In this document: piece by piece, positions 1-6,511 of the stretch | Layout of the letters: every line of letters starts with the position of its first letter | Numbering within the stretch: the stretch's first letter is position 1 | Source: Profundicola sp051011115 | Lineage (GTDB): Bacteria > Bacteroidota > Bacteroidia > Flavobacteriales > Weeksellaceae | NCBI GenBank assembly: GCA_051011115.1 | Contig: JBPCUN010000107.1 | Location: 1 to 6,737 of the forward strand | Direction of reading: 5' to 3' | Length of the DNA stretch: 6,737 nucleotides | Program-made: the position numbers and the translations under genes | The notes under the pieces: model-generated | Told to the model about the DNA's origin: nothing | The model's input: the letters and a program-made list of their open reading frames with translations, nothing else | The model's database searches: none

Positions 1-972
1 GAATATGGAGGTGCGGGCTTAACCTACTTTGATTATGTGAGAATTATTGATGAAATATCTCAGGTGGATCCGTCTATAGGCTTATCTGTTGCTGCACATA
101 ATTCGTTGTGTACAAATCATATTTTGATGTTCGGTAATGAGGAACAGAAGAAAAGATGGATCCCAGATTTAGCCAGTGGTAAAGTCATTGGTGCATGGGG
201 TTTAACAGAACATAATACAGGATCTGATGCGGGTGGAATGAATACTACAGCTGTAAAGGATGGAGATGAATGGGTGATAAATGGAGCTAAAAATTTTATT
301 ACCCATGCCATATCTGGGGATACAGCAGTGGTGATGACTAGAACAGGTGAGAAAGGTGAAAGTGGTAACTCAACAGCTTTTGTTTTAGAAAAAGGAATGA
401 AAGGTTTTACTTCTGGTAAAAAGGAAAATAAATTGGGAATGCGTGCTTCTGAAACAGCAGAACTGATTTTTGACAATGTTCGCGTACCAGATAGTCATAG
501 GTTAGGAGAAGTAGGTTCTGGATTCAAGCAAGCACTTGCAGTATTAGATGGTGGTAGAATTTCTATTGCAGCCTTATCCTTAGGTATTGCAAAAGGAGCT
601 TATAAAGCTGCTAAGAAATATGCAAAGGAAAGAGTTCAGTTTAATCAACCAATTGCGAATTTCCAAGCGATCAATTTTAAGTTAGCAGACATGGCTACTA
701 AGATTCACGCTTCAGAATTGATGATTATGAGGGCGAGTGAGCTTAAAGAAAATAAAGAAAGGATGACAACAGAGGGCGCTATGGCGAAGATGTATGCATC
801 TGAAGCTTGTGTAGAGATCGCCAATGATGCTGTGCAGATATTTGGAGGATATGGTTACACCAAAGATTTTCCAGTAGAAAAATTCTATAGAGATGCCAAG
901 TTATGTACGATTGGAGAAGGGACTACAGAGATTCAAAAATTGGTTATTGCAAGAAATATATTAAGGGATTAA
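1..972 (+). CDS. Acyl-CoA dehydrogenase, 5'-truncated by the window edge
   Basis: FAD-dependent oxidation of an acyl-CoA to the trans-2-enoyl-CoA, as in fatty-acid or branched-chain amino-acid breakdown; electrons normally pass to electron-transfer flavoprotein in the cytoplasm. The frame is open from base 1 (EYGGAGLTYFDY...), so a GTG at 37 is internal and the true start lies outside. The 323 residues present suggest about 55-60 are missing from a usual length near 380. Visible in window numbering: LTEHNTGSD (68-76), the flavin/substrate signature region; NGAKNFIT (94-101); a KERVQFNQPI segment typical of the FAD-binding C-terminal domain; QIFGGYGY (279-286); and GEGTTEIQ, whose Glu306 matches the catalytic base of short/medium-chain enzymes. 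Chain-length specificity cannot be read from this; a short-chain (butyryl-CoA type) substrate is a guess. The gene stands alone here and converges on the acyltransferase gene across a shared terminator. Confidence 0.95.
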   Translation, partial: EYGGAGLTYFDYVRIIDEISQVDPSIGLSVAAHNSLCTNHILMFGNEEQKKRWIPDLASGKVIGAWGLTEHNTGSDAGGMNTTAVKDGDEWVINGAKNFITHAISGDTAVVMTRTGEKGESGNSTAFVLEKGMKGFTSGKKENKLGMRASETAELIFDNVRVPDSHRLGEVGSGFKQALAVLDGGRISIAALSLGIAKGAYKAAKKYAKERVQFNQPIANFQAINFKLADMATKIHASELMIMRASELKENKERMTTEGAMAKMYASEACVEIANDAVQIFGGYGYTKDFPVEKFYRDAKLCTIGEGTTEIQKLVIARNILRD

Positions 973-992
973 TATCCTTAAATCATAAAATT

Positions 993-1024
993 AAAAGAGT
1001 CGATTTGAATGAATCGACTCTTTT
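993..1024. terminator. Bidirectional intrinsic terminator between convergent genes
   Basis: A perfect 13-bp inverted repeat, AAAAGAGTCGATT (993-1005) and its complement (1012-1024), encloses a 6-nt loop. The + strand arm runs into a T-rich tract (1021-1030) and the minus strand also reads into T-rich sequence (TTTTAATTTTATG). It begins 20 nt after the dehydrogenase stop codon and lies 21 nt beyond the end of the acyltransferase gene, so one hairpin can serve both converging transcripts. Confidence 0.9.
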
Positions 1025-1045
1025 TGTTTTAATATTTTTCTTTAG

Positions 1046-1840
1046 TTAAAAGAAAGTTTCATTTTCGCTTTCTCTTTGTTCAATCTGTGACACAATGTCA
1101 AATTCTTCTGATTGTTCAATAGCTATCATAATTCTCTTCAACAAAGTATTCTTATCCTCGTTTTCATAATCAATCTCCAAGGGAGCCTTAAAACGCATAG
1201 ATTGCTCAACACCTGTTTTCTTTACCACCAAACCTTTTTTGTCAAATGATCTTCTAAACCCATCAATCACCACAGGTACCACGATTGGTTTCTCTTCTTT
1301 TATAATATGTGCCGTACCTCTTCGTCCAGGCGCAAATGCTTTGGTAGTGCCTTGTGGGAAGGTAATCACCCAACCTACATCCAATGCTTTTTTGATGTTG
1401 CTTATCTCTGTTAAATCAACTTTTCTATTCACGCTTTTTCCATCCGCTCTCCACGTCCGTTTTACTGTAATAGCTCCCGTGTAGGCAAACATTTTGGCCA
1501 GAATTCCTTTGTTCATGGTTTCTTCTGCCGCCACATAATACATATCTACCTTTGGATTGAGAAGGTAAATAGGGTTATTGATGTTGTTTTCGAACCCATT
1601 TTTAACACTACAAATCACATGATACATTGCAAATACATCTGCAAAGTATGTTTGGTGATTAGAAACAAACAAGACATTGGTGTCTGGTAAGTCTTTTAAA
1701 TGTTCTGTACCAGAGATGTTTAGTTTGTTAAATCCATTGTATCTACGGTAAGACACGATACCGAATATAAAAATGAATAAACGTTTTATAAAATACCAAT
1801 GCCCAAAAGCATCATAGAATATTGATTTTTTCTTAGCCAA
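1046..1840 (-). CDS. PlsC-type 1-acyl-glycerol-3-phosphate acyltransferase family protein
   Basis: Likely membrane-associated transfer of a fatty acyl group from acyl-ACP or acyl-CoA to a lipid acceptor such as lysophosphatidate; the acceptor is not proven. The 264 residues carry the four blocks of the family: NHQTYFAD (61-68) as block I, GAITVKR (122-128) as block II, FPQGT (161-165) as block III, and PIVVPVVIDG (185-194) as block IV. Two differ from the textbook pattern: five residues instead of four separate His62 and Asp68, and Gln163 replaces the usual Glu. A hydrophobic stretch at about 17-30 may anchor the protein. No ATG occurs before residue 72, which is inside block I, so the TTG at 1840-1838 is the best start; an A-rich stretch precedes it and an in-frame TGA lies 18 nt upstream. 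It follows the Nudix gene by 19 nt and is probably cotranscribed. Family assignment is firm, but the substrate is not. Confidence 0.9.
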   Translation of the reverse strand: MAKKKSIFYDAFGHWYFIKRLFIFIFGIVSYRRYNGFNKLNISGTEHLKDLPDTNVLFVSNHQTYFADVFAMYHVICSVKNGFENNINNPIYLLNPKVDMYYVAAEETMNKGILAKMFAYTGAITVKRTWRADGKSVNRKVDLTEISNIKKALDVGWVITFPQGTTKAFAPGRRGTAHIIKEEKPIVVPVVIDGFRRSFDKKGLVVKKTGVEQSMRFKAPLEIDYENEDKNTLLKRIMIAIEQSEEFDIVSQIEQRESENETFF

Positions 1841-1859
1841 TTTATTTATTTTAAATCAA

Positions 1860-2522
1860 TTACAAATTTAACGATTTTTTAATGAAAACATAAAATTCAC
1901 TTAACATCATTGCTGTTGCTCCCCATATTTTTAAACCATCGGGTAATTCATATGAGGGTACCAGTGTTCTTTTTCCTTTTGACTGAATTTCCAAATCTAC
2001 TGTCTTTAGGTTAAACATGAAATCTTCTAATTTAATAGGTATAATTTGTTGAACTTCTCTATCACATGGTACAAATTGAGGTTCTTGATGATAGATCCCA
2101 ATAAAGGGATGTACTATAAAGTTGCTAGGAGGAATGTATAGCGATGTCAATTGACCCAATACTTCCACATCATTCACTTGACTATTAATTTCTTCAAAAC
2201 TCTCTCGGGTAGCAGTAGCTGCTAAATTTTTGTCTTGTAGTTCTACTTTGCCACCAGGAAACCCGATTTGATTGGAATGTACACCTTTATATGTATTGCG
2301 TAAAATTACTGGGAAATGCCATTCATTATTTTCTTTATATAATAGAATTAGAACAGCCGCAATTCTTGGATTTTTATTATTATTTAATTTATTCTCCTCA
2401 ATTAGTTGAGCCCGATAGGGGGGAGCTAAAACTAATTGTGCTTCTACACCAGGGAGTTTATCAAAGTTAAGAGCAGATTTGATTTCTCCTATTTTCAGAT
2501 CATTCAAGTTGTAATTGCTCAT
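1860..2522 (-). CDS. Nudix hydrolase, CoA pyrophosphatase-like (NudL/UPF0035 group)
   Basis: Predicted to split CoA or acyl-CoA at its pyrophosphate into phosphopantetheine (or its acyl form) and 3',5'-ADP, using a divalent metal. Of 220 residues, the core begins at about 53 (PRIAAVLILL). The group-specific element LRNTYKGVHSNQIGFPGG (74-91) is followed by the Nudix box, with Glu94, Asp97 and RESFEE (106-111). Spacing from Gly91 to Arg106 is 15, the CoA-pyrophosphatase pattern rather than the generic Nudix one. The box ends in Asn113 where Gly is usual; the metal-binding glutamates are intact. The ATG at 2522-2520 is the natural start. It is the first gene of a likely two-gene unit with the downstream acyltransferase, so a role in CoA or acyl-CoA turnover fits the context, though enzymatic specificity is inferred from motifs only. 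Confidence 0.88.
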   Translation of the reverse strand: MSNYNLNDLKIGEIKSALNFDKLPGVEAQLVLAPPYRAQLIEENKLNNNKNPRIAAVLILLYKENNEWHFPVILRNTYKGVHSNQIGFPGGKVELQDKNLAATATRESFEEINSQVNDVEVLGQLTSLYIPPSNFIVHPFIGIYHQEPQFVPCDREVQQIIPIKLEDFMFNLKTVDLEIQSKGKRTLVPSYELPDGLKIWGATAMMLSEFYVFIKKSLNL

Positions 2523-2551
2523 CAGTAGGGGGATATTCCATTATTTAAATA

Positions 2552-2559
2552 CAAAAATA
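2552..2559 (-). promoter_or_regulatory. Possible Bacteroidota -7 promoter element for the Nudix-acyltransferase unit
   Basis: On the minus strand this reads TATTTTTG, matching the Bacteroidota sigma-A -7 consensus TAnnTTTG. It lies 29 nt before the Nudix ATG and downstream of the peptidase terminator, a sensible place for a promoter. I see no TTG/TTTG at the expected 17-23 nt further upstream, and the region is very AT-rich, so a chance match is quite possible. Confidence 0.35.
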
Positions 2560-2600
2560 ATTCCTTTTCAATTTATAAACCTTTATAAAAAATTAAATCA

Positions 2601-2629
2601 AAAAAGCCAGACAACTTGCCTGACTTTTT
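2601..2629 (-). terminator. Intrinsic terminator after the S8 peptidase gene
   Basis: Read on the minus strand, AAAAAGTCAG pairs with CTGGCTTTTT (one G-U pair), and the inner bases extend the stem to about 13 bp with a 3-nt loop. It is followed by TTTTTTGATTT. It starts 22 nt after the peptidase stop codon and probably ends the dapB-lepB-wbqC-peptidase transcript, separating it from the Nudix unit. On the + strand a short T-run also follows the hairpin, but no + gene reads into it. Confidence 0.85.
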
Positions 2630-2651
2630 AATTCAAATATTAATTATTTTA

Positions 2652-4283
2652 TTATTTTACTTTTTGTTCTGCTAGCTTAACGGCTTTTAAAGCATCAACT
2701 ATTTTTCCTTTGGTAGAAATATCAACTAAATCATTGTTTACATTACCTGATTCAATCAAAACTTCTCTTAATTCCTCTGCAGAAAGTCTAGGAAAATAGC
2801 TCCAAACCAAAGCTCCAACTCCTGCAACAACAGGTGCTGCCATACTCGTTCCTTGTAAATATCTATAAGTGTTCTCTGGCGTTGTAGCGTATATCTCTAA
2901 TCCAGGTGCAAAAATATCCACTTGTTTCTTCCCAAAGTTAGAGAAACTCGCTTTTATCTTATCGTTATATCTTGTACTAGCACCCACCGTCAACCAAGTT
3001 TTTGCCACCTCGGTTGCATCTGGTTTGTAGTTTGTAGGATAATTAGATTCTGTGTCTACATCTTTATTGTCATTACCAGCTGCGTGTACTAATAAAACAC
3101 CTTTGTCTGAGGCATATTTCATAGCTTCCCATACAATTTCTTTATCTGGAGAATATGCTTTTCCAAAACTCATATTTAAAATTTTAGCCCCATTATCTAC
3201 CGCGTATCGGATAGCGTTGGCCACATCTTTATCTCTCTCATCACCATTTGGCACAGTACGCACACTCATGATTTGTACATTACGTGCCACTCCATCCATC
3301 CCAAGGTCGTTATTATATTCTGCTGCAATAATCCCAGCTACGTGAGTTCCGTGTAGAGAATCTGGTCCTTTTACATCATTATTCCCATAATACATTTCTG
3401 TCTTATCGTCGTAATTATCTCCTACGATCGGGCGAGGATCAAAATTCACATCAAACTGCTTAATTTTTTGAGCATAGTGATTTTTAGCGCCATCATTTTT
3501 AATTTCTTCTTTAAAATCAGCGAGCACATCATTTGGTGTTTTCCCAAAAATCTCATCTGCCTTTTCCGAATTAATGGCATTTTGAAAATTTTGATGAATG
3601 ATTTTAGATTCTTGTTTGACAGGTTTAAAGTTTCTTAAGCCTTCTACTGAAATCTCTTTATCCATTCCATATTCCTGACCAAAAGCTGTTAAAGCGTTTA
3701 GAACGCCATCAATTTGACCATCTATTTGAGATAGAGCAACTTTAGCTTCTGCTAAACCTTCCTCAACTTCAATTTTCATCTTTTTGTAGGCCTCGTACTT
3801 TTCTGGATATTTCTCTCTGTTGGTCTGATTAGTGAACTCATCCGGTGATTCGAACATATCCATTCCTTCTTTTACCAATCTGGTAACCTCTAGGGTATCT
3901 TCGTTTACGTTTCCGTTTGGTCCACCAATGAAGTTCCAACCATGTACATCATCTACATACCCATTTTTATCATCATCAATGCCATTTCCAGGAATCTCGT
4001 CTTTATTTGTCCACAAAACGCCTTTCAAGTCTTCATGCTCAATATCTACACCACTGTCTATCACAGCTACAATTACAGGGCTAGGTTTTAATCCTTTATT
4101 TTCCACATATTGATAGGCCGCATCACTGGCTACACCATAAATAGAATCTTTGTTAATATCTGCGTGGAACCAGTTTCTCTTTGCAAGCTCTTCTTGGGTT
4201 ACATTCTCTTGGATTTGTTTTTCCTGTGCTTGCGTTAATAGCATTCCTCCACATACCAGAAGGGGTAAAAAATATTTTTTCAT
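2652..4283 (-). CDS. Secreted subtilisin-like serine peptidase (S8 family) with a long Asp-His insertion
   Basis: An exported serine endopeptidase; its substrate is unknown. Of 543 residues, 1-19 form a signal peptide (KK, hydrophobic core, LLTQA) with likely cleavage near Ala19. The catalytic set is complete: Asp76 (VIDSGVD), His311 (HGTHVAG), oxyanion Asn404 (AAGND) and Ser480 (GTSMAAP). An Asp-rich segment, NGIDDDKNGYVDD (100-112), resembles a metal-binding loop. From about 121 to 290 an insertion separates Asp and His (235 residues apart against about 32 in subtilisin); its charged stretch 157-200 looks helical or coiled-coil. No I9 propeptide is evident: only about 50 residues lie between signal peptide and catalytic domain. 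No type IX secretion sorting domain follows; the protein ends soon after the subtilisin fold (about 530). The cysteine at 11 is in the signal core and does not form a good lipobox. The ATG comes 2 nt after the wbqC stop, implying coupled translation. Final gene of its operon. Confidence 0.93.
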   Translation of the reverse strand: MKKYFLPLLVCGGMLLTQAQEKQIQENVTQEELAKRNWFHADINKDSIYGVASDAAYQYVENKGLKPSPVIVAVIDSGVDIEHEDLKGVLWTNKDEIPGNGIDDDKNGYVDDVHGWNFIGGPNGNVNEDTLEVTRLVKEGMDMFESPDEFTNQTNREKYPEKYEAYKKMKIEVEEGLAEAKVALSQIDGQIDGVLNALTAFGQEYGMDKEISVEGLRNFKPVKQESKIIHQNFQNAINSEKADEIFGKTPNDVLADFKEEIKNDGAKNHYAQKIKQFDVNFDPRPIVGDNYDDKTEMYYGNNDVKGPDSLHGTHVAGIIAAEYNNDLGMDGVARNVQIMSVRTVPNGDERDKDVANAIRYAVDNGAKILNMSFGKAYSPDKEIVWEAMKYASDKGVLLVHAAGNDNKDVDTESNYPTNYKPDATEVAKTWLTVGASTRYNDKIKASFSNFGKKQVDIFAPGLEIYATTPENTYRYLQGTSMAAPVVAGVGALVWSYFPRLSAEELREVLIESGNVNNDLVDISTKGKIVDALKAVKLAEQKVK

Positions 4284-4285
4284 GT

Positions 4286-4879
4286 TTATAAATTTTTCAA
4301 ATAAAATAGGGACTCAGGTCCTTGATTACATATTAAATCAATTATACTTAGATCTGTTTTGAAACCAAGTTTCTCTTCAAAAACTTGGGGATAGGCCGGA
4401 ATTAAAACAGGTTCTTTCCTCGCTTGATAAGCTTCTCTGTAATCCATTTCACATCTATCATAGTATTGATTGGTCTTTTCTATCTTATCATTGACCTGCA
4501 CTATTTTCAAAATCCGTTCCAAGATGTAATAATTTAAATCAAAAAGAAAATCAAACTCTTGATTTAAAATATCTTGAAATATATCTTCATAATATTCAAA
4601 ATAAGGTGAACTACGATAAGCCGCTTCTAAAGTTTTAAAATGCTCCTTTCTCCAAGCTTCTGCATAGCAGATTTTAATGTCTTTAATTCTCCTAGATTGA
4701 TTGTTCTTCTGTGTTGGAACACTTAACATCTGTCTGCCATTGGGGCCTACAATATAGCATCGCGTTCTATACGATTGCTTTTGCATATTCTCATAATTGT
4801 CTAGGACAGGATATTCTGCTTGTATCCAATCTTTCATATATCGAATGGTAGGGAAAAAATGTGCAGAGAATATTTCCAT
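4286..4879 (-). CDS. wbqC: WbqC family protein
   Basis: WbqC-family proteins are found in O-antigen or surface-polysaccharide clusters and, in Bacteroidota, beside lepB; their exact reaction is not established. The 197-residue length is usual for Bacteroidota members. Recognisable conserved elements are the N-terminal FFPTIRYM (8-15), a DNYENMQKQSYRTR segment (27-40), WRKEH near residue 76, YRSSPYFEYYEDIF in the middle, and the C-terminal QVFEEKLGF followed by LSIIDLICNQGPESLFYL. There is no signal peptide or membrane segment, so it should be cytoplasmic. The ATG at 4879-4877 fits the family N-terminus. It lies 55 nt after lepB with no terminator or clear promoter between them, and its stop is 2 nt from the start of the peptidase gene, so all are likely on one transcript. 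Assignment to the family is firm; biochemical function is unknown. Confidence 0.88.
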   Translation of the reverse strand: MEIFSAHFFPTIRYMKDWIQAEYPVLDNYENMQKQSYRTRCYIVGPNGRQMLSVPTQKNNQSRRIKDIKICYAEAWRKEHFKTLEAAYRSSPYFEYYEDIFQDILNQEFDFLFDLNYYILERILKIVQVNDKIEKTNQYYDRCEMDYREAYQARKEPVLIPAYPQVFEEKLGFKTDLSIIDLICNQGPESLFYLKNL

Positions 4880-4934
4880 GAAGCTTTGTTTTAAATTTAA
4901 TCAAAAAAGAAGAGCATGAAACATTTTAAGTCAA

Positions 4935-6452
4935 TTATTTCTGTTTTTTATCTTTTACCTTTTTTCTAAAGTAGTCCCATCCAAAGAATAAAACTAATCC
5001 TAAAATTCCTAACCATAGGTAACTTGTTTTATCTGGATTTCCATTGTTTGGTACCGTAAACCAACGCTCCCAACGCCATCCGTTTTTCGGTTCAAAACCA
5101 GCTATTTGGTTTAAATTAGCCCATAAGAAAAATGGTTGACCTATGATATGTGTTTCAGGAACAAACCCAAAAAATCTAGAATCTAAGGAGTTGTGACGAT
5201 TATCACCCATCATAAAATAATAATCATATTTAAAGGTATATTGAGTAACAGGTGTATTTCCGTTCCATATTTTGCCATCACGAGAAGTTAGGTTTACGCC
5301 CTCAAACTTTTCTATCACATCAATATAGTTCACAAGATTATCTAAGGTTAAGTTAATAGTTTCTCCTTTTTTTGGAACTTCTAATGGACCATAAAAATCG
5401 GCATTCCATTCTTCACCTTTAGGATAAATATTTGGATCTACGGCATCTTCTGGTAATACAACCCATTCTGCCTTGTTCGTATTAGGATTGTTTTTTAATT
5501 GATTAAATAAATCTTTAGTAATTCCTCTAAATTGATATAAATAACCACCCTCTACAGCTCCTACGCTATAGTCTGTCTCTAGAAGGTTGAATTGCTCTTT
5601 TAAAATTCTAGGGCTCAACTGATTTTTAAAGATAATGTTCGCGCTAGACTGCATTTCTGCATCACCTTTAGGAACAAATTTGTCGTTATTTACAAATAAT
5701 TCACCATTTTTCACCTCTATAACATCACCAGGCGTACCTACCAAACGTTTCACATAATTATCCTTTCTATCCACTTCATCAAAAACAGGATCTGCAGGGT
5801 AGTTAAAGACGACAATATCGTTTTTTTGAGGTTTCTTCCAACCCGGTATACGTTCGTATGGCAATTGTAATTTTTCTACATATAAATGTCTGTTAAATAA
5901 ATCTGAAAAAGGAACCGCTATGGGTGTATTTGGAATACGAGTTCCGTAGATATTTTTACTCACAAATAAAGCATCCCCAATTCTCAAGGTATTTTCCATA
6001 GAACCTGTTGGGATTATCATTGGCTGTACAAAATAAGTATGCACCGTTGTCGCCAATACCACAGCAAATAAGATAGCTGATAAGAAAGTTTCTTTTCTTT
6101 CTTCTGGGCCCGTATAATTTGGTTTTTCTACGTAGTTAAGGTAATAAATATAAAATCCAAAGGTCACAATTACCAATACAGCATCAATTACACTTCGTTT
6201 ACCATAACTTCTAATGAAGTCTACCCATAAAATCAAGATCATGATAGGGGATATGATGGGTAAGAACAACAAAATCACCCACCATTTCGGCCGTTTAATA
6301 AGGTCTAATAAAACGATTGCATTGTATACAGGAACTGCAGCCTCCCATGCCTTACGTCCTGCTTTTTGATACAAATGCCAAGTTCCTGCGAAATGGATGA
6401 TTTGCACCACTATAAAAAATATAAACCAATCGGTCCAAGTACTTAGCCACAT
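4935..6452 (-). CDS. lepB: Signal peptidase I (S26A), Bacteroidota-type long form
   Basis: Cleaves signal peptides from Sec/Tat-exported proteins at the outer face of the inner membrane using a Ser-Lys dyad. Ser151 lies in IPTGSMENTL, Lys235 in NYVKRLVGTPGD, and the third conserved box is GDNRHNSLDSR (416-426). At 505 residues it is much longer than E. coli LepB (324). The extra length is threefold: a polytopic N-terminus with hydrophobic spans near 9-28, 57-80 and 87-106, containing KAGRKAWEAAVPVYN (30-44), which I recall as typical of the DUF5684 module; a long beta-domain stretch between the Lys and GDN boxes (181 residues apart, about 127 in E. coli); and a C-terminal span (478-492) ending in a lysine-rich tail. 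The span just before the catalytic Ser is about 122-142. ATG 6452-6450 precedes MWLSTWTDW, fitting the membrane start. It follows dapB by 59 nt and precedes wbqC by 55 nt. It would be the natural processing enzyme for the peptidase encoded two genes downstream. Confidence 0.96.
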   Translation of the reverse strand: MWLSTWTDWFIFFIVVQIIHFAGTWHLYQKAGRKAWEAAVPVYNAIVLLDLIKRPKWWVILLFLPIISPIMILILWVDFIRSYGKRSVIDAVLVIVTFGFYIYYLNYVEKPNYTGPEERKETFLSAILFAVVLATTVHTYFVQPMIIPTGSMENTLRIGDALFVSKNIYGTRIPNTPIAVPFSDLFNRHLYVEKLQLPYERIPGWKKPQKNDIVVFNYPADPVFDEVDRKDNYVKRLVGTPGDVIEVKNGELFVNNDKFVPKGDAEMQSSANIIFKNQLSPRILKEQFNLLETDYSVGAVEGGYLYQFRGITKDLFNQLKNNPNTNKAEWVVLPEDAVDPNIYPKGEEWNADFYGPLEVPKKGETINLTLDNLVNYIDVIEKFEGVNLTSRDGKIWNGNTPVTQYTFKYDYYFMMGDNRHNSLDSRFFGFVPETHIIGQPFFLWANLNQIAGFEPKNGWRWERWFTVPNNGNPDKTSYLWLGILGLVLFFGWDYFRKKVKDKKQK

Positions 6453-6511
6453 ATTTTAAATGTTTTATTTAATATAATTTGTTATGATGAGTAGCGTGAT
6501 TTATAGATTCG

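Noticed and set aside
37..39. GTG as the start of the acyl-CoA dehydrogenase
   Set aside because: The frame is open to base 1 and the preceding twelve codons encode family-typical sequence (EYGGAGLTYFDY), so the gene is cut by the window edge.
181..240. LTEHNTGSD in place of the usual LTEP-AGSD motif in the dehydrogenase
   Set aside because: I recall this variant as common in Bacteroidota acyl-CoA dehydrogenases, and all other motifs are intact, so it is lineage-typical and not novel.
2184..2251. Asn113 replacing Gly at the end of the Nudix box
   Set aside because: This glycine varies in Nudix proteins, and the metal-binding Glu110 and Glu111 are present, so loss of activity is not implied.
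3052..3345. Reading frames on the + strand inside the peptidase, acyltransferase and other minus-strand genes
   Set aside because: They are antisense to well-supported genes with intact catalytic motifs, have no domain signatures, and show serine- and proline-rich composition typical of shadow frames.
4251..4253. Cysteine 11 of the S8 peptidase as a lipoprotein attachment site
   Set aside because: The preceding residues (PLLV) do not form a proper lipobox and the hydrophobic core continues past it; an ordinary signal peptide ending near Ala19 fits better.
4901..4924. Seven-residue ATG...TGA mini-ORF on the minus strand between lepB and wbqC
   Set aside because: Too short to judge, without a start signal or recognisable attenuation structure; expected by chance.
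6453..6511. Separate promoter or terminator between dapB and lepB
   Set aside because: No convincing hairpin and no TAnnTTTG match were found on the minus strand, so read-through from dapB is the simpler view.
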